From contig DGWD01000008.1 in assembly GCA_002395155.1 (NCBI GenBank), positions 204,191 to 249,372 of the forward strand: a stretch of 45,182 nucleotides of DNA, given 5' to 3'. Within the stretch, counting starts at the first letter, position 1. The number at the start of each line of letters is the position of its first letter. Below the pieces are notes generated by a model that saw only the letters and a program-made list of their open reading frames with translations, had not been told where the DNA came from and ran no database searches. Of the stretch, positions 8,221 through 16,058 are shown piece by piece. A program made the position numbers and the translations under genes. The stretch comes from Treponema sp. UBA4267 (GTDB lineage: Bacteria; Spirochaetota; Spirochaetia; Treponematales; Treponemataceae).

Positions 8221-9268
8221 ATTTTTTGTACTCTCAATCGGTGTTAATTTCAGTTTTGCAAAAGGCAGAGCTGATATAGATATTCCTTCCGAAAACGTTG
8301 AATATGCACTAAGTGCTCAAGACATAAAAGAAGAAGAGGAATTAAAACCTCTTTACACCCTTAAAAAACCAGCAGGAGAACTCATCAACTTAAAAGAAAG
8401 TTGGGGTTATGTAATGCAAAATCGTAAGAGTGAATATAATTCCGATATCCCTCTTACCGATGTATGTTACTTTGCCGCAGAAATTAATTCCTACGGAGAA
8501 CTTGTTGGCGTTCCAAAACGTTCCAGCTTAGATGTAGGAAATGCCCGCTGCCACCTTGTAATAGTTTGTGACAGTAAATCTTTGACACACTTTATATTAA
8601 ATCCAAATTACGATCTGAGGAAACAACTTATAAAAGATATTGTAAAGGCTGGAGCTGCTTACGATGGCGTACAAATTGATTTTGAACTTGTACCAGCACG
8701 CGACCGAAAGCACTTTATCACTTTTTTATCTGATTTAAGATACTCACTTGGAAGTGCAAAATGGTTTACAGTCTGTGTTCCTGCAAGAGTTAAACTTCTA
8801 TCTGAAGATATTTATCCTTATGCAGAAATTGCAAAATACAGCGACCGTGTTTTTATTATGGCTTACGATGAAAGCTGGTCTGGAAGTAAACCAGGTCCAA
8901 TTGCCTCTGTTGACTGGTGCCGAAGGGTTATGGAATATGCCCAAAAGACTATACCAGAGCGAAAACTGATAATGGGACTGCCATTTTACGGTAGAACTTG
9001 GGCCAGCGAAACCACAGCAGGAGCATGGTACTTTAGTGGGGCCAATCGAATTATGACAGAGCATAAGGTTGAAGAAGTGACTTACGAAAATGATATTCCA
9101 ACTTTTAAATATACAGCTCAAGTAGAAGTAACAGGATACTTCAACGACACCTGGTCCGTTTTACAACTTTGCCGACTTTATCAGGAGGCAGGAATTAAAA
9201 AAATGGGCTTTTGGAGAATCGGCCAGGAAGATCCAGAATTCTGGAAATGGGTAAGACTTTCAAAATAA
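8201..9268 (+). CDS. Secreted GH18-fold glycoside hydrolase, YaaH-like
   Basis: A 355-residue exported protein. Residues 1-20 (MKKIIGLFFVLSIGVNFSFA) are a clear signal peptide. The catalytic motif is DGVQIDFE at about 155-162, ending in the proton-donor Glu; the DGVxIDFE form is seen in YaaH/SleL-like GH18 enzymes that act on peptidoglycan or chitin-type beta-1,4 GlcNAc polymers. Further family blocks are FIMAYDESW, the MGLPFYGRTW strand and the C-terminal GFWRIGQEDPEFW. The start codon is fixed by the signal peptide although no Shine-Dalgarno sequence is visible and the codon lies in a hairpin loop. The last 76 bases of the gene are duplicated at 12397-12474 on the far side of the R-M island; the gene itself is intact. 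Confidence 0.85.
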   Translation: MKKIIGLFFVLSIGVNFSFAKGRADIDIPSENVEYALSAQDIKEEEELKPLYTLKKPAGELINLKESWGYVMQNRKSEYNSDIPLTDVCYFAAEINSYGELVGVPKRSSLDVGNARCHLVIVCDSKSLTHFILNPNYDLRKQLIKDIVKAGAAYDGVQIDFELVPARDRKHFITFLSDLRYSLGSAKWFTVCVPARVKLLSEDIYPYAEIAKYSDRVFIMAYDESWSGSKPGPIASVDWCRRVMEYAQKTIPERKLIMGLPFYGRTWASETTAGAWYFSGANRIMTEHKVEEVTYENDIPTFKYTAQVEVTGYFNDTWSVLQLCRLYQEAGIKKMGFWRIGQEDPEFWKWVRLSK

Positions 9269-9270
9269 AA
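9193..9270 (+). repeat. Left copy of 78-bp direct repeat flanking the R-M island
   Basis: Identical over 78 bases to 12397-12474. This copy is the genuine 3' end of the GH18 gene, from codons for IKKMGF to the stop and two bases beyond. The match ends exactly where the AT-rich island begins at 9271. Confidence 0.93.
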
Positions 9271-9280
9271 AATAATATAT

Positions 9281-10249
9281 ATGAAAATTTCTACTTTCTT
9301 TGATTTTTGTTCCGGAATTGGTGGCGGACGATTAGGACTTGAACAAATTGGCTTAAAATCTGTTGGATATTCTGATACAAGCAGACTATCTGTTGCAACT
9401 TATAAACAGTTATTTAATACTGAAAATGAGAAAAATTTTGGAAATTTAAAGAAAATTAAAACAGAAACTATACCACAATTTGACCTTTTGATTGCAGGTT
9501 TCCCTTGTCAGACTTTTTCTGTGATGGGAAGAAAAGCTGGTTTTGACGATACTCGTGGACAAATCATTTTTCATTTGGCTAGAATTTTAAAGGAAACACA
9601 ACCAAAATGTTTTATTCTAGAAAATGTTAAAGGTCTTGTTACTCACGATAAAGGGCAAACCTTAAAAATAATTTTAAATGAACTCGGAAATTCTGGATTT
9701 GATGTAATTTATAAAGTTTTGACAAGTCTTGACTATGGCGTTCCACAAATGAGACAAAGAGTTTATTTTATTGGAATAAATAAAAACTTAAATATGAATA
9801 TCGAGTTTTTCAAGTGGCCACAAACAGTTGAAAAACCTTCCTTAAAAAAATATTTGATTGATAATAATAAAGCTAATAACAAAAGGCTTGAAATACTCCA
9901 GTATTATTTAAATAATCCAACCAATAATGGAAAATATACGATTTCCGATTTAGAACAAATGGAAGGAAAAATCCTTGATACAAGAATGTCTGATTTACGG
10001 ATTTATGAAGAAAGATGTCCAACATTACGCTCTCAACGAGATGGAATTTTATATGTTAGAAACGGAGAAATTTATCAACTAACAGGTTACGAAGCTCTTT
10101 TACTACAAGGATTTCCTAAAGAATATGCCGATAAAGTAAAAGACACTGTTTCTGATAGACATTTGTTAATGCAAGCTGGAAATGCAATGACTGTAAATGT
10201 TATAAATGCATTAGGAAACAGTTTAATAGAATTTTTTAAGGATGTATAA
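9281..10249 (+). CDS. DNA (cytosine-5-)-methyltransferase A
   Basis: A 322-residue C5 methyltransferase that transfers a methyl group from SAM to cytosine in a specific DNA site. Motif I FCSGIGGGRLG (9-19), motif IV GFPCQTFS with catalytic C76, motif VI ENVKGL (114-119), motif VIII QRVYFIG, motif IX-like CPTLRS and motif X QAGNAMTVNVI are all present, with the target-recognition region between VIII and IX (about 165-245). It overlaps the downstream nuclease-like gene region by coupling (its TAA is one base before the next ATG). No Shine-Dalgarno sequence is visible in the AT-only stretch upstream. It lies inside the island and was presumably acquired with it. Confidence 0.95.
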   Translation: MKISTFFDFCSGIGGGRLGLEQIGLKSVGYSDTSRLSVATYKQLFNTENEKNFGNLKKIKTETIPQFDLLIAGFPCQTFSVMGRKAGFDDTRGQIIFHLARILKETQPKCFILENVKGLVTHDKGQTLKIILNELGNSGFDVIYKVLTSLDYGVPQMRQRVYFIGINKNLNMNIEFFKWPQTVEKPSLKKYLIDNNKANNKRLEILQYYLNNPTNNGKYTISDLEQMEGKILDTRMSDLRIYEERCPTLRSQRDGILYVRNGEIYQLTGYEALLLQGFPKEYADKVKDTVSDRHLLMQAGNAMTVNVINALGNSLIEFFKDV

Positions 10250-10250
10250 A

Positions 10251-11069
10251 ATGGAAAATTGGCAGATTTGCGAAGCAGAATGTTTGCAATACCTCAAAAA
10301 GAATTTTTCAGATTCGAAGTATAATTTTAAACCAGAAGGAGGTTCTGATTCTACAAAATCAGATATTTTGCTTACAAAGAGTGGAATTGCAATTTTCTAC
10401 ATTGAATCAAAAATGAAACAGGCTCAATGCGGTCAATTTGTTGTTTATCAGGAAGACAGAAGATTTACAAATTCAACAAGAAACAGACATTCAACTTCCT
10501 TTGCAGAAGAAATTATAATTGAGAAAATGAATGAGAAATTTGATTTTTTAGCAAATCCAGGAACAACAGGGAAAGATTTAGACTTAGACAAGAGCTATTA
10601 TTACGATTGGATAATGAACTATTATGAAGCAAAGAAAGTTAGGTACTTCATTGTTGAAAAAGAGGTTGGAAGGAATAACCTATTTGCAGACAATTTTATT
10701 ATCTTCCCTATACAACACTTTTACAAGTATTTCGATGCAACTGCAAAATACAGAGTAAAGAAAAGTGGCTCAACATCTCCGTCTCATAATTCAATCGATG
10801 AAATTGAAGATATTTTTAGAAAAAACAAAATTTCTTATTCAGATTTACATTTTGAAGATACGAAGGTTTTTGTTTCAATACCAAGGAAGAATGAAAAATT
10901 TCAATTGGAAGGAATATACTATGATTATCAATTCAATCCAATTAAAAATGAAAAATTTGAAATAAGGCGACTCTCAAACACAAGAAATGCAAATGTTATT
11001 TTTTCAATTTCTCTTATCCAAGACCAGCAAGAAAGAGATTTAGAAAAATTCAGATTAGAGTTTAATTAG
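10251..11069 (+). CDS. Putative type II restriction endonuclease (PD-(D/E)XK-like)
   Basis: A 272-residue soluble protein directly after methyltransferase A. A likely nuclease core is SDSTKSDILL...FYIESKMKQ: D38, then E52-S-K54, spaced as in PD-(D/E)XK enzymes and preceded by a conserved-looking Glu-rich helix (CEAECLQYL). The pairing with the methyltransferase makes a restriction enzyme the best guess; I do not recognise a named isoschizomer. The ATG at 10251 is preferred because AAGGA (10238-10242) sits 8 bases upstream; the ATG at 10242 overlaps that site. The 3' end overlaps the convergent 94-aa gene by 8 bases. Confidence 0.65.
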   Translation: MENWQICEAECLQYLKKNFSDSKYNFKPEGGSDSTKSDILLTKSGIAIFYIESKMKQAQCGQFVVYQEDRRFTNSTRNRHSTSFAEEIIIEKMNEKFDFLANPGTTGKDLDLDKSYYYDWIMNYYEAKKVRYFIVEKEVGRNNLFADNFIIFPIQHFYKYFDATAKYRVKKSGSTSPSHNSIDEIEDIFRKNKISYSDLHFEDTKVFVSIPRKNEKFQLEGIYYDYQFNPIKNEKFEIRRLSNTRNANVIFSISLIQDQQERDLEKFRLEFN

Positions 11070-11346
11070 ATTCCAAAAAAGAAATGTATTTTTTTACAGC
11101 ATATTTTAAAACTGTATATTGATTTGAAGTTCCTTTTAAACTAAGCCCTTTTGAATAAGGGCTATTTTTGCATCCCTCAGATAAATATTTTAACAGTTTT
11201 TGGCATTTATCAGATTTGTATTCTTCATCAATGTCAAATATTTCAAGTTTTATTTCAAGACGTTTCAACCTTGAAACAAAGTCTGATTGCATTTTTTTTG
11301 AAACGCCATTTTCATTAAGCCATTTTCTAAAATCAAGTTCTTTCAT
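11062..11346 (-). CDS. Small protein of the R-M island, unknown
   Basis: A 94-residue basic protein. Its ATG directly follows the TAA of methyltransferase B (TAAATG), so translation is coupled. The start (FRKWLNENGVSKKMQSDFVSRLKRLE) resembles the short helical DNA-binding N-terminal domains of some restriction enzymes or the SAM-like core-binding domain of integrases, but the protein then ends without a catalytic domain. It could be the N-terminal remnant of a second restriction enzyme, a specificity accessory or a control protein. No helix-turn-helix of the C-protein type is evident. Function not assigned. Confidence 0.6.
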   Translation of the reverse strand: MKELDFRKWLNENGVSKKMQSDFVSRLKRLEIKLEIFDIDEEYKSDKCQKLLKYLSEGCKNSPYSKGLSLKGTSNQYTVLKYAVKKYISFLESN

Positions 11347-12351
11347 TTATGCAGATAAAGATTTTACAACTTCTTGTTTTGCAAGAGTTTTTCCAATTTC
11401 TATAGCAATGTACTGTAATACATCAACTACAACAGAATTACCAAATTGTTTATAAGCCTGATTTTTATTTTTACACATTTTGAAAGTATCTGGATATCCC
11501 ATAATTCTAGCACATTCACGAGGATGTAGCTTTCTAGGACGACCTTTAACAAGATAACCGCCAGTTTTTGCAAAAACACCACCACCGTATGCTGAAAGAG
11601 TGATTGCAATTCCCTTTGTACTGTAAATTCTTTCTCCTTGCCCACCTTTGTTTACAATTCCAAGGCGAATAGAAGTATCACTGTATTTATCGTCTTTTTC
11701 ACCATTATAAAAAGTGTCACTTCTTTCTACATACAAATCTTTTACAAGATTTTCGTCATCAAGCAGAAAATCTTCGACATGTTTTGTAAGTTTGAATTGT
11801 TTTGGATAAGAAAACTCTTTATTAATCAAATCATTTCTGAAGCAAATCATATAAATACGCTCACGTTTTTGTGGCATACCATAATTTACAGCATTTAAAA
11901 CTCTTTCGTAAAAAGTATAGCCCAATTGTTCCATTGTTGCTTTTACAACTGCAAGAGTATTTCCATTATCATGAGTTGCAAAATTTTTTACATTTTCCAT
12001 AAAAACAACTTTAGGATGTTTTGCTTTTACAACACGAGCAACATCAAAAAATAATGTACCCCGACTATCTTCAAATCCCTTTTGTTTTCCACTGATTGAA
12101 AATGCCTGGCAAGGAAAACCAGCACATAATATATCGTGGTCTGGAATTTTATTTTCATCAACTTTTGTGATATCACCTTCTGGTTCAATTCCGAAATTTT
12201 CTTTATATACAATTTGAGCAAATTTATCCCATTCATTAGCATAAACACACTCAGCACCAAGGGAAGAAAGAGCTAAATGGAAACCACCTATACCAGCAAA
12301 AAGATCTATATACTTATAACCTGTTAATGTTTTTTCAGAAATCTCAATCAT
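11347..12351 (-). CDS. DNA (cytosine-5-)-methyltransferase B
   Basis: A 334-residue C5 methyltransferase, only distantly similar to methyltransferase A. Motif I DLFAGIGGFHLA (16-27), motif IV GFPCQAFSISG with catalytic C81, motif VI MENVKN (118-123), motif VIII QKRERIYMICF, motif IX RKLHPRECARIMGYP and motif X QFGNSVVVDVL are intact. It is read towards the nuclease gene from a strong promoter in a 29-bp palindrome whose predicted transcript would start at or next to the ATG, so the mRNA may be leaderless; there is no Shine-Dalgarno sequence. Two C5 methyltransferases with one nuclease is the arrangement used by systems with an asymmetric recognition site. Confidence 0.95.
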   Translation of the reverse strand: MIEISEKTLTGYKYIDLFAGIGGFHLALSSLGAECVYANEWDKFAQIVYKENFGIEPEGDITKVDENKIPDHDILCAGFPCQAFSISGKQKGFEDSRGTLFFDVARVVKAKHPKVVFMENVKNFATHDNGNTLAVVKATMEQLGYTFYERVLNAVNYGMPQKRERIYMICFRNDLINKEFSYPKQFKLTKHVEDFLLDDENLVKDLYVERSDTFYNGEKDDKYSDTSIRLGIVNKGGQGERIYSTKGIAITLSAYGGGVFAKTGGYLVKGRPRKLHPRECARIMGYPDTFKMCKNKNQAYKQFGNSVVVDVLQYIAIEIGKTLAKQEVVKSLSA

Positions 12352-12354
12352 ACA

Positions 12355-12383
12355 ACGATTATAGCGCAGTGCGCTATAATCGT
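12355..12383. promoter_or_regulatory. 29-bp perfect palindrome at methyltransferase B promoter
   Basis: Two 14-base arms (12355-12368 and 12370-12383) around a single G at 12369. Each arm contains GCGC (12364-12367 and 12371-12374) and a TATAAT/ATTATA. It begins 3 bases upstream of the methyltransferase B start codon and overlaps both promoter boxes, so it is a likely operator. Confidence 0.75.
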
Positions 12384-12386
12384 CAA
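12358..12386 (-). promoter_or_regulatory. Sigma-70-type promoter of methyltransferase B
   Basis: On the minus strand: -35 TTGACG (12381-12386), 17-base spacer (12364-12380), -10 TATAAT (12358-12363). The expected start of transcription, about 7 bases after the -10 box, falls on the A of the ATG at 12351. Confidence 0.75.
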
Positions 12387-12396
12387 TAATTTTATA

Positions 12397-12474
12397 AATT
12401 AAAAAAATGGGCTTTTGGAGAATCGGCCAGGAAGATCCAGAATTCTGGAAATGGGTAAGACTTTCAAAATAAAA
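12397..12474 (+). repeat. Right copy of 78-bp direct repeat
   Basis: Identical to 9193-9270: codons for the last 24 residues of the GH18 protein plus its stop, without the rest of the gene. The next bases (CCCGTCATG) are the presumed original flank of the GH18 gene. Confidence 0.93.
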
Positions 12475-12477
12475 CCC

Positions 12478-12613
12478 GTCATGCTGAACTTAGGGAGCGA
12501 CGGCTGAAAGCCGATAAAATGCTCCAGTGGAGCATTTTAAGCGAGTCTCCGAGCAGCTGTGCTGCGAAGGGGCAAGCATCTATAAAAAGATCCCGAATCA
12601 AGTTTGGGATGAC
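12478..12613. repeat. REP-like structured element
   Basis: A 136-bp block ending in imperfect inverted repeats (GTCATGCTGAACTT and AAGTTTGGGATGAC, 11 of 14 pairs). Inside are four hairpins: CGGCT/AGCCG (12501-12513), a perfect 10-bp stem AAAATGCTCC/GGAGCATTTT (12516-12538), GCAGC/GCTGC (12553-12565) and ATCCCGAA/TTTGGGAT (12590-12610), the last followed by GACATTTTTATTT. Sequences of the type GATCCCGAAxCAAGTTxGGGATGAC are common as dispersed extragenic repeats in bacteria. It probably served as the 3' end of the GH18 transcript before the island was inserted. Confidence 0.65.
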
Positions 12614-12756
12614 ATTTTTATTTAAAGTGACACTTTTTCTCCTGAATATGGAGCTTCCTGCAGAAGGTAGCAGGTATGACTCTTTCACAAATTAAAAAAG
12701 ACTCCCGCGCCACATGTAAGTCCCACAGAAACAAAATCTTTTTCACTCTTTCTAAA
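12614..12756. other. Intergenic stretch without gene
   Basis: Together with the palindrome, repeat and REP-like element this completes a 405-base gap between methyltransferase B and the HlyD gene. It holds short weak inverted repeats (CTCCTGAATATGGAG near 12640 and CCTGC/GCAGG near 12657-12674) but no coding sequence I can support. Confidence 0.5.
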
Positions 12757-13899
12757 TTACTCTATAAAATCCAGTTTACGCAATACCATTTGCATTACAG
12801 TACTTCGGTCAGTTACAATACGGGCTTCAGCACTAATTCCAGGCAGCAGCTTCGCTGTCTGTCCATGTTTCGCATGAAGATATGGATTTTCAATTACTGC
12901 TTCAACTAAAAAAGCAGCTTGTCCAGTAGGAGCAAGTGTTACATCCGGTGGAACAATTGATACTTCAGTTTCGACCATTCCATACCTGCTGGGTGCAAGC
13001 CCTGGAAACTTAATCCTAACAGGATTCCCAACCTTTACTCTTGCAACATAAGACGGATCTACATAAATATCTGCCTTTAATGATTCGTTATCCTGAGGAA
13101 CTATCCTTAATACTTCCTCACCAGCCAGAATATAATCCCCGGAATTCATTTTCTGTATTTCAGTTATACGCCCGGAAATAGGTGCATAAATTGTAGAATT
13201 TTTTATAGCCCGCTCAAGTTCACTTATACGACTTTCTATACTTTTTCTTTCTGTTTCCAGCGATGAAAGCTTTTCATTAGTCTGAATATTCTGATTACTA
13301 AGCCATGTTTCATAAGTAAGCTTTGTCTGTGTATATTGATTTTCCAAATCAACAATATTCTGAGGAATTCGAAGTGCAGAAGGGGCATCTTTCTCACGTT
13401 CATATTTTACCTTCGCATCCTCAAGTACTGTCTCATACCGTGATTTTTCCAGAAGATATGAATTTGATTTTAGAAATGCATCTGTGTCATCTTCTGGCAC
13501 CCCAACTTTCCCAGTACTTATAGTCATAGCAAGAGTTTTATAAACATGAAGATTTTCAAGATTTTTTTTCTGAGAAAGACTGTATGATTCCAACTCTGTT
13601 TTCAAAGCAGAAGTATCAAGACTAAAAAGCAAATCACCTTCATTGACTAAATCATCATTTTCAAAATTCTTTGATGATAATTCCCCACTGGTAACACAGC
13701 GTACCGAAGAAACCGCCTGACTTGGCCTTAATAAAACTGATGCCTTTACAACATCATCCATAGGTGCAATAAGAGCCCAAACGATAACAGAAAAAATTGA
13801 AAAACACACTGTGATAATAAAGCCATATATAGCATTCACAGGTTTGAGCATAAAGAATGCGGAAGTCTTTTTCATATCATCAAAAGTTTTTAAATACAT
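12757..13899 (-). CDS. HlyD-family membrane fusion protein of peptide exporter
   Basis: A 380-residue periplasmic adaptor. One membrane helix near the N-terminus (about residues 22-46), then a first half-lipoyl strand set (VKASVLLRPSQAVSSVRCVTSGEL), a long alpha-helical hairpin with heptad repeats (about 95-235), and the second lipoyl/beta-barrel part beginning at STIYAPISGRI. The length and layout are those of HlyD-type adaptors that link an ABC exporter to an outer-membrane channel. Its ATG overlaps the stop of the C39 exporter by one base (TAATG), so the two are translated together. No TolC-like partner is in the window. Confidence 0.9.
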   Translation of the reverse strand: MYLKTFDDMKKTSAFFMLKPVNAIYGFIITVCFSIFSVIVWALIAPMDDVVKASVLLRPSQAVSSVRCVTSGELSSKNFENDDLVNEGDLLFSLDTSALKTELESYSLSQKKNLENLHVYKTLAMTISTGKVGVPEDDTDAFLKSNSYLLEKSRYETVLEDAKVKYEREKDAPSALRIPQNIVDLENQYTQTKLTYETWLSNQNIQTNEKLSSLETERKSIESRISELERAIKNSTIYAPISGRITEIQKMNSGDYILAGEEVLRIVPQDNESLKADIYVDPSYVARVKVGNPVRIKFPGLAPSRYGMVETEVSIVPPDVTLAPTGQAAFLVEAVIENPYLHAKHGQTAKLLPGISAEARIVTDRSTVMQMVLRKLDFIE

Positions 13900-16058
13900 T
13901 ACACTGCCTCACTCCACATTTCACTGTAAAGTCCATGTTCATTAAGCAGCTGAATATGATTTCCATGCTCAACAATCTGACCGTCTTTCATAACAAAAAT
14001 TTTATCACATCCAGTGACAGTCGTAAGACGATGAGCTATTAGGATTACTGATATCTTTTCATTCTTCAACTGTCTTATAACTTTATGAATTTCCATTTCA
14101 CTAACTGTATCAAGGCTGCTTGTAGCTTCATCAAGAATTATAAGACTCGGACTTCCTAGCAGTGCTCGTGCAAGAGCAAGTCTCTGTTTTTCACCGCCGC
14201 TTAAGCCCCCACCATGCTCGCCCAAAAAGGTTTCATAACGTTTAGGCAGTTTTTCAATAAACTCATGTGCTCCAGCTTTTTTTGCAGCTTCAATAATATC
14301 TTCAAGGCTGGCATCTGGATTATGAAGCGCAATATTTTCCCTTACGCTGCCAGAAAATAAAAATATATCCTGGGGTACATAACCGATTTTACTTCGTAGA
14401 TAAGACGTGTCTATGTCGCGAATGTCATTTCCGTCAAGAAATACTCGTCCCTCATTTGCTTCGTAGAATTTTAAAATAAGTTTAACAAAGGTCGATTTTC
14501 CTGAACCGCTAGGGCCAACAAAAGCCGTCCAGCTGCCAGCAGGAATTTCAAGATTCAGATGTTCATAAACAGGACGTCGACTCCCATATGCAAAGGTTAC
14601 GTCTTCAAATTTGATATGTCCTTCTATCTTTTCTGGCTTCATATACTGTATAGAATCATCTTTCTCTTTTTCCAGTTCAAGAATCTCACCAACGCGCTCT
14701 GCCGCAACCAGTGCTTCCTGTACCTGATTCTGAATATTGATGAGCCTAAACAGAGGCCCCGTAAAATACCCCAGAAGTGAATTGAAAGTTATCAGAGTTC
14801 CGAAACTCATTGTTCCTGCGATAATTGCAGAACAGCCAATCCAGTAAACAAGAATTCCACTGATGCCGCTTATAAGCCCGCTAACCAACCCCTGAGAGAT
14901 TCCATAGCGGTTTAATGTCCAGCCTGTAGCAACCGCAGTCATCTTTTTCTTCTCATATTCAATGTTTACAATTTCTTCTGCATTTAAAGCCTTTACAGTT
15001 GCTACACCATTCAAAGATTCATACAAATATGACTGAACTTCTGCTCCTTGGCTCATAGACTTTGCATAGTAACTGCGGTAAATTTTTGCATAAATTACAG
15101 ATACAGCAGATGCAATTACAACAGTTGCGATTGAGATTCCAAAAAGCCGTGAATTGATAGAAAAAAGGATTGGCCCACTCACGACGAGCATTACTACATC
15201 CATAATTCCACTTAAGGCTGCCGAAGAAAGCGTCTGCTTTATTTTGTCCAAATCCCCAAGACGCGAAAGAACCTCACCAGATTTTCGGCTCTCAAAGAAT
15301 GAAAGAGGCAGGCTGAAAATATGAGACAGATACGAAAAATTCAGCTGCAAATCTGTCTTGAAAGAAAAATGAGAAAGCAGCACGCTTCGAACAGTTCCCA
15401 CGAGGCTTTGTATTATAGTAACCAGAAGGATTCCCGCTGTAAGCGTGTGCAGCGAAAAGGCCGCTTTTGAGTAAATCACCTCATCAAAAACATATTTATA
15501 ATAGAAAGAAGATATTATTCCAAACACAAGGAGTAGAACTGAAGCAAGAAATGAAAACACAAGAGTTTTTGTATGAGGCAGAAAAACAGGAATGAATTTA
15601 AGGAGCAGGCTGTCTTTCTTTCCTGATTTCTTAAAATCTGCAGCAGGTTCAAAGAAAACTGCATAACCTGTCCAGCTTTCAAAGAATTTTTCGTAAGTTA
15701 GCTTCTGCTTTTTATACAGTGGGTCTGGATCCCAGATTTCAATTTTATACTTAGTGATTTTTTTTATTACAACATAATGGTCTACCCAATTTGTTTCATC
15801 ACGTTTAATATGCATATGGACTATAAATGGTGCAGGAAGTTTAGGAGTAATTGCGTCCTTACTCCCCTTAACTGCAGTTCCCTTTAACCCATATTTTTTT
15901 GAAGCCATAAGCAGCCCATTTATATTCGTTCCAATTATATCTGTTCCAGCCTGACCTCGTACTTCGGCAATACTAAGTTTTTTTCCATAATGTGAGGCTA
16001 TCATTGCTATGCATGCTGCACCACAATCGGTCATATCCAACTGTTGGAAATATTTCAT
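13899..16058 (-). CDS. C39 peptidase-containing ABC exporter (bacteriocin type)
   Basis: A 719-residue half-transporter of the peptidase-containing ABC class, which cuts double-glycine leaders and exports the mature peptide. Residues 1-135 are the C39 peptidase: QQLDMTDCGAAC with oxyanion Gln6 and catalytic C12, H94 in DHYVVI and D110 in WDPDP. About 155-440 is a six-helix membrane domain. The ATPase follows with Walker A GPSGSGKST, signature LSGGEKQRLALARAL, Walker B LIILDEATSSLD and switch His in LIAHRLTTV. All catalytic residues are present. It lies between the DUF1796-like gene (1-base overlap) and HlyD, in the same operon as a double-glycine precursor. Confidence 0.95.
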   Translation of the reverse strand: MKYFQQLDMTDCGAACIAMIASHYGKKLSIAEVRGQAGTDIIGTNINGLLMASKKYGLKGTAVKGSKDAITPKLPAPFIVHMHIKRDETNWVDHYVVIKKITKYKIEIWDPDPLYKKQKLTYEKFFESWTGYAVFFEPAADFKKSGKKDSLLLKFIPVFLPHTKTLVFSFLASVLLLVFGIISSFYYKYVFDEVIYSKAAFSLHTLTAGILLVTIIQSLVGTVRSVLLSHFSFKTDLQLNFSYLSHIFSLPLSFFESRKSGEVLSRLGDLDKIKQTLSSAALSGIMDVVMLVVSGPILFSINSRLFGISIATVVIASAVSVIYAKIYRSYYAKSMSQGAEVQSYLYESLNGVATVKALNAEEIVNIEYEKKKMTAVATGWTLNRYGISQGLVSGLISGISGILVYWIGCSAIIAGTMSFGTLITFNSLLGYFTGPLFRLINIQNQVQEALVAAERVGEILELEKEKDDSIQYMKPEKIEGHIKFEDVTFAYGSRRPVYEHLNLEIPAGSWTAFVGPSGSGKSTFVKLILKFYEANEGRVFLDGNDIRDIDTSYLRSKIGYVPQDIFLFSGSVRENIALHNPDASLEDIIEAAKKAGAHEFIEKLPKRYETFLGEHGGGLSGGEKQRLALARALLGSPSLIILDEATSSLDTVSEMEIHKVIRQLKNEKISVILIAHRLTTVTGCDKIFVMKDGQIVEHGNHIQLLNEHGLYSEMWSEAV

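Larger units (their letters stand above)
9271..12396. mobile_element. Restriction-modification island inserted with long target duplication
   Basis: About 3.1 kb of markedly AT-rich sequence between two perfect 78-bp direct repeats. It contains two cytosine-5 methyltransferases, a nuclease-like gene and a 94-aa protein, arranged as two converging pairs. No transposase or integrase is present. Removing one repeat and the island restores the GH18 gene with its natural 3' flank. Confidence 0.85.

Noticed and set aside
12479..12688. Open frame on the minus strand with the peptide VIPNLIRDLF
   Set aside because: It is the translation of the REP-like repeat; such peptides arise whenever these elements are read through and no ribosome site or domain supports a gene.
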